Below, piece after piece: positions 9,282 through 18,547 of a stretch of 64,000 nucleotides of DNA. Within the stretch, counting starts at the first letter, position 1; every line of letters begins with the position of its first letter. Made by a program: the position numbers and the translations under genes. Location of the stretch: NCBI RefSeq assembly GCF_006385175.1, contig NZ_VFIY01000005.1:193501-257500 (forward strand), in the 5' to 3' direction. The notes beneath the pieces are model-generated. The model was not told the DNA's origin and did no database searches. It saw only the letters and a program-made list of their open reading frames with translations. Source of the DNA: Emcibacter nanhaiensis (GTDB lineage Bacteria; Pseudomonadota; Alphaproteobacteria; Sphingomonadales; Emcibacteraceae).

Positions 9282-9923
9282 TCAGCCGCCGAGAAAAGTG
9301 ATCCGGATACCGTCGAACATATACTGGGTGGCGAGCGCGGCCAGGATCACGCCGAGAATCCGGGTAAAGGCATTGGCGGCAGTATGGCCGACCAGTTCCA
9401 TGATTTTTGTCGCCAACAGCAGGATCAGGGTGGTGGAGGCGATCACGGTCAGCAGGGCGGCCAGGATCAGTCCCTTTGCGCTCCAGTCTTCGCCCGCCTG
9501 ACCCATCAGCAACATAATGGTGGCGATGGCGCCGGGGCCTGACATGAACGGTATGGCGATGGGAAAGACCGAGATATCTTCCGGCTCCTCATGCAGTGGA
9601 TCATAAAACTCATCGTGCTCGGCTTTTTTCTCGCGCCGTTCAGTGCGCTTTTCAAATACCATTTCCATGGCGATCAGGAACAGCATGAAACCGCCGGCGG
9701 TGCGGAAGGCCGCCATGCTGATGCCCAGTACCGAGAGGAAGCCTTTGCCGACAAAGGCGAAAAACACCAGGATGATGGTGGCGATCAGGGTCGCCCGGAA
9801 CACCATTTTCCGCTTATAGGCCGCCTCATGGCCCGAGGTCATCACCGCGAAAATGGGGGCGATCCCGGGCGGGTCGATCACGACAAACAGGGTCACGAAG
9901 CTGGTGATGAAAAGTTCAAGCAT
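9282..9923 (-). CDS. MarC-family integral membrane protein
   Basis: 213 aa with about six membrane helices. The N-terminal region contains the family pattern VIDPPGIAPIF, and later MSGPGAIATIMLL. Despite the name, MarC proteins are not proven antibiotic exporters and their role is unsettled. A charged cytoplasmic loop (EKRTERREKKAEHDEFYD) lies mid-protein. It is the last gene of a same-strand group with folD, DUF167 and yggT, 10 bp after folD. Confidence 0.9.
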   Translation of the reverse strand: MLELFITSFVTLFVVIDPPGIAPIFAVMTSGHEAAYKRKMVFRATLIATIILVFFAFVGKGFLSVLGISMAAFRTAGGFMLFLIAMEMVFEKRTERREKKAEHDEFYDPLHEEPEDISVFPIAIPFMSGPGAIATIMLLMGQAGEDWSAKGLILAALLTVIASTTLILLLATKIMELVGHTAANAFTRILGVILAALATQYMFDGIRITFLGG

Positions 9924-9933
9924 GAAACGCCCT

Positions 9934-10818
9934 TCAGGCCTGCGGCTCTTTCACACCGGCCTGGCGGCAGGTGGCGGTGACGGTATTCTTCAGCAGGCAG
10001 GCGATGGTCATGGGACCGACCCCGCCGGGTACCGGGGTGATGGCGCCGGCCCGCTCGGCCGCGGCGGCGAATTCCACATCGCCGACAATCCGGCTTTTGC
10101 CGTCGTCGGTGGCGATGCGGTTGATGCCCACATCGATGACGGTGGCGCCTTGCTTGATCCAGTCGCCCTTGACCAGTTCCGCACGTCCGACGGCGGCGAC
10201 CACGATATCGGCGCGGCCGACTACTCCCGGCAGGTCCCTGGTGCGGCTGTGGGCGATGGTCACGGTGCAGTTTTCATTGAGCAGCAGCTGGGCCATGGGT
10301 TTGCCGACAATATTGGAGCGGCCGACCACCACGGCATCCAGGCCGCTCATGTCGCCGAGCCGGTCCCGCAGCATCAGCAGGCAGCCGAGCGGCGTACAGG
10401 GGACGATGGCGTCGCCGCCGGTGGCCAGCAGGCCGGAGTTGATCACATGGAAACCGTCCACATCCTTGGCCGGGTTGATGGCGTCGATCACGGCGCTTTC
10501 ATTGATGTGCTTCGGCAGCGGCAACTGCACCAGGATGCCGTTGATCGCCGGATCATTATTGAGCTGCTCCACCAGCGCCAGCAGGTCAGCTTCGGAGGTG
10601 TCTTCGGGCAGAACATGTTCAAAACTGTTCATGCCGGCCTCAACGGTGGACTTGTTTTTGTTGCGCACATAAATCTGGCTGGCCGGATCCTCGCCGACGA
10701 TTACCACGGCAAGCCCGGGGGTGATGTTGTGCTTTTCCTTGAGGATCGCCACCTGTTTGGCAATGTCCTGTTTCAGGTTGGCTGCAAAGGCCTTACCGTC
10801 GATAATTTGCGCGCTCAT
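9934..10818 (-). CDS. folD: Methylenetetrahydrofolate dehydrogenase / methenyltetrahydrofolate cyclohydrolase
   Basis: 294 aa, usual length. This bifunctional enzyme interconverts 5,10-methylene-, methenyl- and 10-formyl-THF with NADP+. Visible signatures are the catalytic-lysine region YVRNKNKS, the loop VQLPLP, the cofactor segment [12 protein letters not shown] and the C-terminal [10 protein letters not shown]. Its ATG overlaps the DUF167 stop by 4 bp, so the two are translationally coupled. Confidence 0.97.
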   Translation of the reverse strand: MSAQIIDGKAFAANLKQDIAKQVAILKEKHNITPGLAVVIVGEDPASQIYVRNKNKSTVEAGMNSFEHVLPEDTSEADLLALVEQLNNDPAINGILVQLPLPKHINESAVIDAINPAKDVDGFHVINSGLLATGGDAIVPCTPLGCLLMLRDRLGDMSGLDAVVVGRSNIVGKPMAQLLLNENCTVTIAHSRTRDLPGVVGRADIVVAAVGRAELVKGDWIKQGATVIDVGINRIATDDGKSRIVGDVEFAAAAERAGAITPVPGGVGPMTIACLLKNTVTATCRQAGVKEPQA

Positions 10819-11138
10819 GTGGACCGTCCCTTCATCCAGTCGGTTATCTGTGTGAACAAGTCATCGGGATCGCCCGATATTTCAATTTGTTTATTGCGGT
10901 TTGTCGCCCCGGATGCAACCGAAATCTGGCTTGCGGGAATGCCCAGTTCCTTTGACAGCAGTTTGACCAGGGCCTTGTTGGCCTTGCCCTTTTCCGGCAC
11001 CACGGTGACCCGCGCTTTCAGTACTTGCTGTCCGGCGGCATCCCGTTCGACATCCCCCAGTTCGTTTTTTGACGCGTTGGGGGTAAGCCGGACCGGCAGC
11101 AGGACCGAGGATTTTGTCTTGCGGATCAAGACCGTCAC
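10815..11138 (-). CDS. DUF167 (YggU-type) protein
   Basis: 107 aa, small alpha/beta protein of the DUF167/YggU family. Family signatures are [11 protein letters not shown] near the N-terminus and [19 protein letters not shown] in the middle. Function unknown. It begins at a GTG overlapping the yggT stop by 4 bp (GTGA). The order yggT-DUF167-folD is commonly conserved in alphaproteobacteria. Confidence 0.9.
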   Translation of the reverse strand: MTVLIRKTKSSVLLPVRLTPNASKNELGDVERDAAGQQVLKARVTVVPEKGKANKALVKLLSKELGIPASQISVASGATNRNKQIEISGDPDDLFTQITDWMKGRST

Positions 11139-11425
11139 ATGAGCGGCAGGAGAATGTCCTGCAGGATGAAAACCTTGAGGACCTGCAGCAGGATAATCAG
11201 GATGATCGGTGAAATATCCACATTGCCCATATCGGGCAGGATTCGCCGGATCGGCCTGAGCGCCGGTTCGGTAATCTGGTACAGCATATGGGAGATGCTG
11301 TAGACGAACTGGTTGTGAGTATTGATCACGCCAAAGGCGATCAGCCAGCTGAAAATCACGGAAAGAATAAGGGCCCAGACATACAGGGTGAAGACGGTGT
11401 CTACCAGAAAATACAGCGCGGTCAT
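11135..11425 (-). CDS. YggT-family membrane protein
   Basis: 96 aa with two membrane segments (about residues 5-30 and 72-95). The YggT motif around ITEPALRPIRRILPDMGNVD is present, with DISPIILIILLQ after it. YggT proteins are implicated in membrane or osmotic functions and, in chloroplast relatives (CCB3), in cytochrome assembly. The role here is unknown. First gene of the yggT-DUF167-folD-marC operon, divergent from the flagellin-like gene with a 246-bp shared upstream region. Confidence 0.9.
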   Translation of the reverse strand: MTALYFLVDTVFTLYVWALILSVIFSWLIAFGVINTHNQFVYSISHMLYQITEPALRPIRRILPDMGNVDISPIILIILLQVLKVFILQDILLPLM

Positions 11426-11671
11426 TTTTTGTCCATTTTATCGGTTCTAATGCGATGTTTGTTAATAAATAGGTGCGTTGCCGGGACAGTGCAACTGTTT
11501 GTTCGGAAAAGCGTAGTTTTTCAGGGGGTTGCCACTAGGCAAATTCGCCCTATTGGCAGCATTTGGACCCTGTGCTACCGTCAAATCCTAACCGAATGTT
11601 AACGATTCGACTCTAGTATCGAAGGGTTGAGTCACGCCATGGTGGCGGGCACAGGAAAAGAATGGCCGGAT

Positions 11672-14455
11672 ATGTCGGATTTTTCGATTATCTCTTTTGA
11701 TACGTCATTGCTTGCGGGCTACTACAGCGCGAAGACCAATCTTCGTGTGACGTCCGCCCTGTCCTCCGGCACCGCCAGCACCACGACGACGGCGTCGGCC
11801 AGCGACATCACCACCCCGTGGGACACGGCGGATGACCGGTCGCTCGGCACCCGCTATAACGAGGTCAAGAATCTCCGCAAATTCATCAATATTGCCGATG
11901 AGGAAGTCCAGCTCGCAAATGGCGACAAGGATGTCCAGGCGCTCTTTGCCCTGTATACGGCGATCGAAGACCTGCGCACCATCGCAGAATATGCGTCGTC
12001 GGACACCACGTCTTCCTCCCTGCTCGAATCCCTGAGCGAACAATATAACAAGGGCATGACCGAGGTTCAGGATTATCTCCAGGGCCTCGACCTGGAACAA
12101 CTTACCCTGTTTAGCGGCGCAAAGGAAAGCAAGGTAACCACCGAAGTCGCCTTGGGCAAGAATACCTATGAACGTGTGGGCTCAGTTGTCGCTTACGGCA
12201 CTGAATATTCTGCCATCAGCGGGATCAACGGGGATGAGGTTTTCACCATAACCTTGGGGGACAGCGGCGGTACCGACGACATTGTGATCGACCTGTCCCA
12301 GATCTCCGGCACGGTCAGTATGACCAGTCTGAAAAATTATGTTAACACGCAGATCACCTCTGTCACCGAACTGGACGGCGAGGGCCAGGAAGTGCCCAAA
12401 TATAATACCCGGTTTGATTTCGAAGAAGTTGAGGACGGCAGGTTTGCGCTGGTGATTGATGCCGGGATCGGCGAAAGTGTTTCCCTGTCTGCGGCAGCGG
12501 CGGATCCGGCGGTCTATCTGGTGGGCGATACCCATGAAGGCAGCAGCGGCACGGAATCCGCGTCCATTACCAAGCTGGTTGATAACGGCACCTCCGGCAA
12601 TATCCTGTCGACGACGGAACATTATGCCACCGACCTGGAAAATCCCCTGCACGAGATCAAAGACGACGAAGGCGAATTGATTGACCAGGATCCAGTCGTC
12701 GAGCAAACGACGACGGCCGCTTCGGCGGTGGACGGCCAGGGTAACCTCTATGTCCTGGGCACGACCGTGGGCGACTTGGGGGCCAATATAAATGTGGCGG
12801 AAACATCCGATGTCTATCTGAGCAAGTTTGATGCGTCCGGAAATCTGCTCTGGTCCCGCCTGGTGGGGGCAACGGACACCGCAGAAGCCTTTGATATCGC
12901 CATTGACGGTGACGACAATGTCGTCATCGCCGGTCAGATCGACAGTGAACTGGAAGACCTGGATGTCTTTTCCGGCAAGGACAGTTTTATTATAAAATAT
13001 GATAATGCCGGCGAGGAGCTCTGGACCCAGCAGCTGGATACGGCCGGTACGGACTCTCCGGCAAGTCTCGCGATTGATGCCAGCGGCAATGTTTTTGTCA
13101 CCGGCCGGATCACCGGCGCCTTTGACGGCACGGTGACCGCGGGCGGCGGTCTTGATACCTATGTCGTGCAGCTGGATGCGGCGTCGGGCGGCGTGACCCA
13201 GAAAACCCAGTTTGGTGGCGCCGGGTCAGAAACCGGCCAGGCCATCGCCATCGATGCCGACGGCAACATCCTGGTCGCTTCCGAAGAAGACGACCAGGCC
13301 GTTATCCGGACTTTTGACGCCGCAGACCTGACGAACCAGCTGTCCAGTTTCACGGTTGGTGATCTTGCCGGCGGGGAGATTACGGATATTGCCGTCGACG
13401 GCAGCAATGTTTATCTGGCGGGAACATCGTCCGCGTCTTCCTTCAGCGGTGGCGGCTCGGTGGTGTCGGCCAGCAGCGGCGGCAAGGACGGATTTGTCAT
13501 TGCCCTGAACAACACTGCCGGCAACCTGTCCTCAAACTGGACGTCATTCCTGGGGACCGGTTCAACAGATTCCATTGAGGACCTGACGGCGGTTAACGGG
13601 TCTGTTTATGTGGCAGGCACCACTGCCGGCGCCTTGCCCGGGGACAGTAAATCCGGCTACAGCGATGCCTTTGCGGCAAAAATAGATGGCGCGACCGGTG
13701 CCACGGACTGGGTCCAGCAGGTGGGTTCATCGGGAAGCTTTTCCAGCGGGGCGGCCGTCGGGTTTTCCGAAGCGGGGTCTTCCATACTGACCAAGCTTGG
13801 GCTGCCGACCGGCGAACTGGTATTCCGGGAAAGCCGCGATCTCGAAACGCAGACAACTGCGACGGCAGGGGATTATTTCTATATTTCCGTCAATGGGCGC
13901 ACTCCTTACAAGATCAAGGTTCGCGAGGGTGATGATTTTTACGATATCGCCGATCGCATCAATGGTCAGTCTTTCAGCTATCTCAATGCGACTGTGACAA
14001 CTTCTGACGGCGGCCAGCGACTGAAGATTGCGACCAAAAACGGCGGTGAAGTGCAGCTGTTTGCCGGAGAAGGGGCGCAGGATGCGTTGCGCAAGTTTGG
14101 ACTTGAGCCCACCACGGTCCTGTCGGCGGATGAGCTGTTCGGTCTCGGGGACGATTCCATTGGAACTGACCCGGATAACCTTGGCGGTGCTTTCGGTCTC
14201 GAAATTGAAGATTTGACGCAGCTGCGGTCCAAAAAAGAGGCAGAGTATGTCTTCAACCAGCTTTCCAACACCCTGAGCACCATCAGTCGCGCTTATCGTT
14301 CCCTGTTCTATGATCCGATCAAGGCCCAGCTCCTGCAACAGAACCAGGTTAGCGGCGAAGCACCGGCCTATCTTTCCAAGCAGCTGGCAAATTATGAAGC
14401 GGGGCTCAGTCGCCTCCTTGCCGGATCATCTTCAGACGCGAGCATCCTGCTTTAG
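11672..14455 (+). CDS. Flagellin-like protein with central beta-propeller repeats (FlaEY-like)
   Basis: 927 aa from the ATG at 11672. Upstream ATG and TTG codons are possible starts. Residues about 55-145 are helical and flagellin-like (ALYTAIEDLRTIAEY, YNKGMTEVQDYLQGLDLEQL). The last 80 residues are again a helical arm. Between about 335 and 690 lie repeats of roughly 45-50 residues of the form AIDADGNILVA / DASGNVFVTG, matching SBBP-type propeller repeats. This arrangement recalls Caulobacter FlaEY, a protein affecting flagellin filament assembly. There is no signal peptide, as expected for a flagellar export substrate. The FliL-like and Hpt genes follow. Assignment is by architecture, not alignment. 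Confidence 0.6.
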   Translation: MSDFSIISFDTSLLAGYYSAKTNLRVTSALSSGTASTTTTASASDITTPWDTADDRSLGTRYNEVKNLRKFINIADEEVQLANGDKDVQALFALYTAIEDLRTIAEYASSDTTSSSLLESLSEQYNKGMTEVQDYLQGLDLEQLTLFSGAKESKVTTEVALGKNTYERVGSVVAYGTEYSAISGINGDEVFTITLGDSGGTDDIVIDLSQISGTVSMTSLKNYVNTQITSVTELDGEGQEVPKYNTRFDFEEVEDGRFALVIDAGIGESVSLSAAAADPAVYLVGDTHEGSSGTESASITKLVDNGTSGNILSTTEHYATDLENPLHEIKDDEGELIDQDPVVEQTTTAASAVDGQGNLYVLGTTVGDLGANINVAETSDVYLSKFDASGNLLWSRLVGATDTAEAFDIAIDGDDNVVIAGQIDSELEDLDVFSGKDSFIIKYDNAGEELWTQQLDTAGTDSPASLAIDASGNVFVTGRITGAFDGTVTAGGGLDTYVVQLDAASGGVTQKTQFGGAGSETGQAIAIDADGNILVASEEDDQAVIRTFDAADLTNQLSSFTVGDLAGGEITDIAVDGSNVYLAGTSSASSFSGGGSVVSASSGGKDGFVIALNNTAGNLSSNWTSFLGTGSTDSIEDLTAVNGSVYVAGTTAGALPGDSKSGYSDAFAAKIDGATGATDWVQQVGSSGSFSSGAAVGFSEAGSSILTKLGLPTGELVFRESRDLETQTTATAGDYFYISVNGRTPYKIKVREGDDFYDIADRINGQSFSYLNATVTTSDGGQRLKIATKNGGEVQLFAGEGAQDALRKFGLEPTTVLSADELFGLGDDSIGTDPDNLGGAFGLEIEDLTQLRSKKEAEYVFNQLSNTLSTISRAYRSLFYDPIKAQLLQQNQVSGEAPAYLSKQLANYEAGLSRLLAGSSSDASILL

Positions 14456-14476
14456 GTTTTCGTCCTGCCGGATCTG

Positions 14477-14504
14477 AAAAAAAGATGGCCCCGCGAGGGG
14501 CCAT
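14477..14504 (-). terminator. Minus-strand terminator with no clear minus-strand gene
   Basis: Perfect 8-bp stem ATGGCCCC/GGGGCCAT around a GCGA loop. The seven A at 14477-14483 form the U-run for minus-strand RNA only. It could still weakly end transcription of the plus-strand flagellin-like gene, but the polarity points to an RNA coming from the 14.5-14.75 kb region. Confidence 0.6.
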
Positions 14505-14846
14505 AAGAGATCAAATATTTAAGGCAGAGAGAGGCGGAAACAGTTGCTAGGTCCGTTGGGGGTCGGAAAATCTGCTGCTTCCGCCGCTGCTCCAGAGGCA
14601 TTAATTATATTAGCAAATGCCGTGCCAATTCTTGGAAAAGCCAGAAAACTGCTGTTTCGAAAGAGCGTCCTGTCACGGGAGAAGTAAAATATATGCAAAA
14701 TGCGTTGCAATATGCAAAAAATATATTTTGCACGTATATATTGCAAAAAGCTTATAAGGTGTTGTTAACGGCTTGCATACTATTCTGTCGCTATAGTCGG
14801 ATAACTGAATCAAGCGAATAAAACTCGGGTGCCGGATTATTATACA
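14505..14846. other. 342-bp intergenic region, possible minus-strand RNA
   Basis: No protein start with a ribosome site is visible on either strand. A minus-strand open frame ending at 14519 lacks an ATG and reads like chance coding, though its last 40 codons are compositionally protein-like. The distal part holds the TGCAAAA cluster and the upstream region of the FliL-like gene, including TTAACGGC at 14765. Confidence 0.4.
14694..14748. repeat. Cluster of five TTGCA-core motifs
   Basis: TGCAAAA at 14694 and 14713, TTGCAA at 14705, TTTTGCA at 14726 and TTGCAAAA at 14741, in both orientations, within 55 bp of AT-rich DNA. Spacing is about 10-14 bp, close to one helical turn, which would suit a cooperative DNA-binding protein. 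It lies about 100 bp before the FliL-like gene. A related perfect palindrome (GCAAAA-AC-TTTTGC) is found upstream of the chemotaxis receptor at 34270. Confidence 0.4.
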
Positions 14847-15251
14847 ATGCTCAGACCAGTTCTTTTAATATTCCTGATGCTGACACTTCCCTTGCCGGCC
14901 ATGGCCGAAGACAAGAAAGACCAGGGTGAACTCGGCGAGGAGATTTACCTCCCGGTTGCACCGGTCATAGTCACCATGTTTTCCCAGGGCCGCCCCGGCG
15001 GCGTTTTGACGGTGTCATCGCAGTTGAAAATTCTGGATCCCGGGAAACGGGCGGAGGCGCACAAGCTGATGCGTCGGCTGGTCAGCGCCTATACTGTAGA
15101 AACAAATCGACTGGCGTTGAAATATTTTGATATCAACCGGCCGATAAATATTGCATTATTAAGTAGGGTTTATCAGCGCGCCACCAACCGCGTGCTGAAA
15201 CATAAAGAGGCGCAAATTCTGATCTCCAATGTGGTGGTGCAAAAGCGCTGA
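14847..15251 (+). CDS. Exported protein, weakly FliL-like
   Basis: 134 aa from the ATG at 14847. A GTG 18 bp upstream would add six polar residues before the signal. A clear signal peptide (MLRPVLLIFLMLTLPLPAMA) is followed by a charged linker. The mature domain reads YLPVAPVIVTMFSQGRPGG, with RAEAHKLMRRLVSAYTVE and a C-terminal ILISNVVVQKR. The order of strands and helix resembles the periplasmic domain of FliL, which associates with the flagellar stator, but FliL normally has an uncleaved N-terminal helix. Its position after the flagellin-like gene supports a motility link. Tentative. Confidence 0.5.
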   Translation: MLRPVLLIFLMLTLPLPAMAEDKKDQGELGEEIYLPVAPVIVTMFSQGRPGGVLTVSSQLKILDPGKRAEAHKLMRRLVSAYTVETNRLALKYFDINRPINIALLSRVYQRATNRVLKHKEAQILISNVVVQKR

Positions 15252-15292
15252 CCGGAAGAATCAGAGATCCAAAAGACCGTGGGGGTCGAAAC

Positions 15293-15655
15293 ATGCATCA
15301 TAATTCAAAGAAGCTGGATACAGACCAGCTTGAACAAATGCTTGGCGGCGTCAACAAGACCCAGGTTGCACCAATTGTCGAGGAGCTTTTCAGGGATTTC
15401 TCGGAACGCAGGGCGATTCTTGCGGCCGCCATTCAGGACCGGGATTACAAGTCCTGCCGAATTCAGGCCCACAGCCTCAAGTCACTCAGCCAGACTTTCG
15501 GTTTCGAAGCGCTAAACCAGCTTGCCCGGAAACTCGAAGAGGCGTGCCGCAACAATGATGACCGCGACATCGAGCAAATTGCCCAGGGTGTCTTTGACCT
15601 GATGGGGGCTTCCAAGGAAGCCCTTACGCTCTATCTGGCTGAAAAAGGGCGATGA
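15293..15655 (+). CDS. Hpt (histidine phosphotransfer) domain protein
   Basis: 120 aa, a stand-alone four-helix Hpt domain. The phospho-accepting histidine lies in CRIQAHSLKSLSQTFGF (the HxLKS signature, about residue 63). The C-terminal helices (QLARKLEEACRNND) fit the fold. Hpt proteins relay phosphate between a hybrid kinase and a response regulator, as ChpT does for CtrA, although ChpT is a different, kinase-like protein. No hybrid kinase is encoded in the window. It is 41 bp from the FliL-like gene and probably co-transcribed. Confidence 0.82.
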   Translation: MHHNSKKLDTDQLEQMLGGVNKTQVAPIVEELFRDFSERRAILAAAIQDRDYKSCRIQAHSLKSLSQTFGFEALNQLARKLEEACRNNDDRDIEQIAQGVFDLMGASKEALTLYLAEKGR

Positions 15656-15979
15656 ACGGGGACAACCCGTCGGTTTCTCCGGGCGCGGGATTTCTGAAGC
15701 GCAATGTTCGTCTATGCCGGACGGCAACTCTCACCAAAAAAACAAACGACTGTTTTATAGTTGAAGGACAGATTATTTTTGTGTACCATCTTTCTAAAGC
15801 TGTGCAATTGATGGATATCTCCAAAGGTGATTTCTTTTCCAGTTTGGGATATATGAAAAGAATTGCCGGTTCCGCGATCTGGGAGTTGTGCGGAATCAGA
15901 TGGTATCGCGGGATGTCCGGCAGCCAGTTGCCTGCTTAAAACAATATAACGGGCCAACCTAACAATAATGGGAGGATTT
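15656..15979. other. 324-bp intergenic region before the TonB receptor
   Basis: An open frame of 95 codons starts at an ATG overlapping the Hpt stop by 4 bp and ends at 15939. It has no recognisable domain and AT-rich, unbiased codons in its second half, so I treat it as chance. The stretch probably holds the promoter and leader of the receptor gene. No terminator hairpin was seen after the Hpt gene. Confidence 0.4.
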
Positions 15980-18526
15980 ATGTCCTATCTTAAATATTTG
16001 AAAAATACCTCAGCTCTACTTTCCGTCTCGCTGCTGGCAACCAGTATCCAGATGGCACAGGCGCAGGAAGACGAGGCCGTCGTTCTGGAAGAGATCGTTG
16101 TGACATCCCAGTATCGGGAACAAAGTCTCAGCGACGTGCCGATTTCGGTGAATGTGGTCAGTGGCGCCAAGCTTGAAGAACAGTCCATCGAGCGTATGGC
16201 CGATCTGCAGTTCGCCGTACCCAACTTCACCATGGCGGAAAGCGGCATCGGCACCAATGTTTTCATGCGCGGTATCGGCTCCGGCAACAACCAGGGTTTT
16301 GAGCAGTCCGTGGGCGTTTATGTGGATGGCATCCACCATGGCCGCGCCCAGCAGACCCGCCAGCCGTTCCTTGACTTGGCGCGGGTGGAGGTCCTGCGCG
16401 GGCCGCAGTCCATCCTGTTCGGCAAGAACAGCGTGGCCGGTGCTCTTAATATGACGACGGCCAAGCCGACCGAGGAATTTGAAGGCTATATTACCGGCGC
16501 CTATGAATTTGTGGATACCGCCTATGAAGTGACCGGCGTCCTGTCAGGTCCCGTGTCCGACGACATGCGGGTCAGGGTTGCCGGCCGTTATCATGACTTC
16601 GACGGCTATATCGAAAACCTGACGCTCGACCGCAAGGAGCCGCAGCAGGAAGACTGGGCGGTGCGCGGTATCCTGGAATGGGATGTCTCCGACGACCTGA
16701 CCGCTACATTCAAGGTGGAGCGCAGCGCCTTTGATGTGGTCGGCCGTAACATTGAAATCGCCAACGAACTGCCCAACGGGGCCTTCCCGGCCGGTCACCC
16801 GCTGGCCGGTCTGACCTATAGCCAGATCATGGTCTATGGCTTTGGCCAGGACGCCTCCGTGCTGAACAATACACTGGACGGCAAGCGCAGTGCTAACGGC
16901 GACTGGAGCAACAACGACGCTACCGAAGCGGTGATGACCCTCAATTACGCCATCGGCGACCACGTGCTGGAAAGCATCACCGGTTATTCGAAATTCGAAT
17001 ATGATGAAGTCTGTGACTGTGACTTTACCGGCGCCAATGTGTTCCTGCTGCCGATCCAGGAAAAATACGAGCAGTTTTCCCAGGAAATCCGCCTGACGTC
17101 ACCGGGCGGCGAGACCATTGACTATATCCTGGGCGCTTACTTCCAGACCAGCAACCATGATTTCAGCGACGATTTTACGCTGGCTCAGAATTCTGTCCTG
17201 GTTCCGGCGTTGAATGCTAACAGCGCTCTGGATCCTTTCGCACCGTTATTCGGCGCCCTGGGCGTGGCGGGCGCAGGTGATCTCCTGTCCGATACCGTCA
17301 CCCAGCGTGAAGCCCATGTGGATGCGGATGTCTATTCTGCCTTTGCCCAGCTGACCTGGAACATCAATGAGCAATTCTCCCTGCAACTTGGCGGGCGTCT
17401 GACTCATGAGAAGAAGAGCGGCACTAAAGACATCTGGGTGACGAATATTGACGGTTCGGATCTGGAAGGCGCCAAACAATTGGCACCTGATTTCAGCGGT
17501 CTGGTTTTTGACCTTGCGGCCTCCAACGCGGTCGCCGGAAATCTGCAAGAGGTATTAACTCCCCTTGTGGGCGCGCCGACAGCCGCAGCTTTGGCCGCTG
17601 GTTATGATCCGGTGTTCCTTGGACAAGCGGCTTACCTGGGATACTATCCGGTGGCCAAAGATCGCAGCGAAACCAAATTCAACCCTGACATCAAACTGAT
17701 GTACCGTCCCAATGACGACGTCATGCTGTATGCCAGCTTTGCCACGGGCAGCAAATCCGGTGGTTTTGACTTCCGCTCCAACTTCAAATCATTCTATGAT
17801 GATATGGTAGATGCCTTTGAGTATGAGGATGAAAAAGCCACCAACTATGAAGTCGGCGGCAAGCTGACCCTGGCGGGCGGCGCGGCGGAGCTGAACTTTG
17901 CCGGCTTCTATACCGAATATGAAGACCTGCAGGTCTCCATTTTCGATGGCAAGCTCGGGTTTAACGTGGGCAACGCCGGTCAGGCCGAAGCCCTGGGCTT
18001 CGAGCTGGACGGTCGCTGGCAGGTGGCAGAAGGTCTCACTCTGTCCGGCTCCCTGGCGTACCTCGATTTCGAGTTCACGGATTATCCCAACGGTCAGTGT
18101 TACTTCGGACAGACGCCATTCGGTCCAGGCGCAGCTGACGGGTTGTGCGACTATACCGGCGAGACGAACCAGCTGGCCTCCAAGTGGCAGGGCTCCGTGG
18201 GCATCAACCACTCGAAGGATCTGACCGATGGTCTGGTGGTGCACACCAACCTCAATATGTTCTTCACCAGTAAGTATCATGCCTCTGCCAACCTGAACCC
18301 GAACCTGATTCAGGACGGTTTTGCCAAGTTGAACGCCCGCATCGCCCTGACTGATCAGGACGACATCTGGGAACTGGCGGTACTGGCTCAGAACCTGACC
18401 GACAAAAAGACCCTGCTGTTCGGGGGTGAATCACCTCTGGCCGGTAGCACATTTGCGGCCCAGTCCACCTACAACTTCCTGAGCCAGGGACGGACCATCA
18501 CCGTTCAGGGCAAATTCAAGTTCTAG
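15980..18526 (+). CDS. TonB-dependent outer-membrane receptor
   Basis: 848 aa. The ATG at 15980 follows a perfect GGGAGG ribosome site and is preferred to the ATG 12 bp upstream. The signal peptide ends near QMAQA. A TonB box-like segment (LEEIVVTSQ) leads into the plug domain (VPISVNVVSG, RVEVLRGPQSILFGKN), and the barrel ends in an aromatic C-terminus (GRTITVQGKFKF). These receptors import siderophores, vitamin B12, glycans or similar. No transport or utilisation genes are adjacent, so the ligand is unknown. The gene is monocistronic, bounded by a strong terminator. Confidence 0.95.
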   Translation: MSYLKYLKNTSALLSVSLLATSIQMAQAQEDEAVVLEEIVVTSQYREQSLSDVPISVNVVSGAKLEEQSIERMADLQFAVPNFTMAESGIGTNVFMRGIGSGNNQGFEQSVGVYVDGIHHGRAQQTRQPFLDLARVEVLRGPQSILFGKNSVAGALNMTTAKPTEEFEGYITGAYEFVDTAYEVTGVLSGPVSDDMRVRVAGRYHDFDGYIENLTLDRKEPQQEDWAVRGILEWDVSDDLTATFKVERSAFDVVGRNIEIANELPNGAFPAGHPLAGLTYSQIMVYGFGQDASVLNNTLDGKRSANGDWSNNDATEAVMTLNYAIGDHVLESITGYSKFEYDEVCDCDFTGANVFLLPIQEKYEQFSQEIRLTSPGGETIDYILGAYFQTSNHDFSDDFTLAQNSVLVPALNANSALDPFAPLFGALGVAGAGDLLSDTVTQREAHVDADVYSAFAQLTWNINEQFSLQLGGRLTHEKKSGTKDIWVTNIDGSDLEGAKQLAPDFSGLVFDLAASNAVAGNLQEVLTPLVGAPTAAALAAGYDPVFLGQAAYLGYYPVAKDRSETKFNPDIKLMYRPNDDVMLYASFATGSKSGGFDFRSNFKSFYDDMVDAFEYEDEKATNYEVGGKLTLAGGAAELNFAGFYTEYEDLQVSIFDGKLGFNVGNAGQAEALGFELDGRWQVAEGLTLSGSLAYLDFEFTDYPNGQCYFGQTPFGPGAADGLCDYTGETNQLASKWQGSVGINHSKDLTDGLVVHTNLNMFFTSKYHASANLNPNLIQDGFAKLNARIALTDQDDIWELAVLAQNLTDKKTLLFGGESPLAGSTFAAQSTYNFLSQGRTITVQGKFKF

Positions 18527-18547
18527 GGTTCCTGACATAGAATAGGG

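Noticed and set aside
14519-14746. 75-codon minus-strand frame ahead of a minus-strand terminator
   Set aside because: Begins at a TTG without a ribosome site and the first half is AT-rich noise. Kept only as a possible RNA, not as a protein gene.
15652-15939. 95-codon frame overlapping the Hpt stop by 4 bp
   Set aside because: The coupling is tempting, but the sequence lacks any domain, its codon use is unbiased, and it ends just before the receptor's ribosome site.
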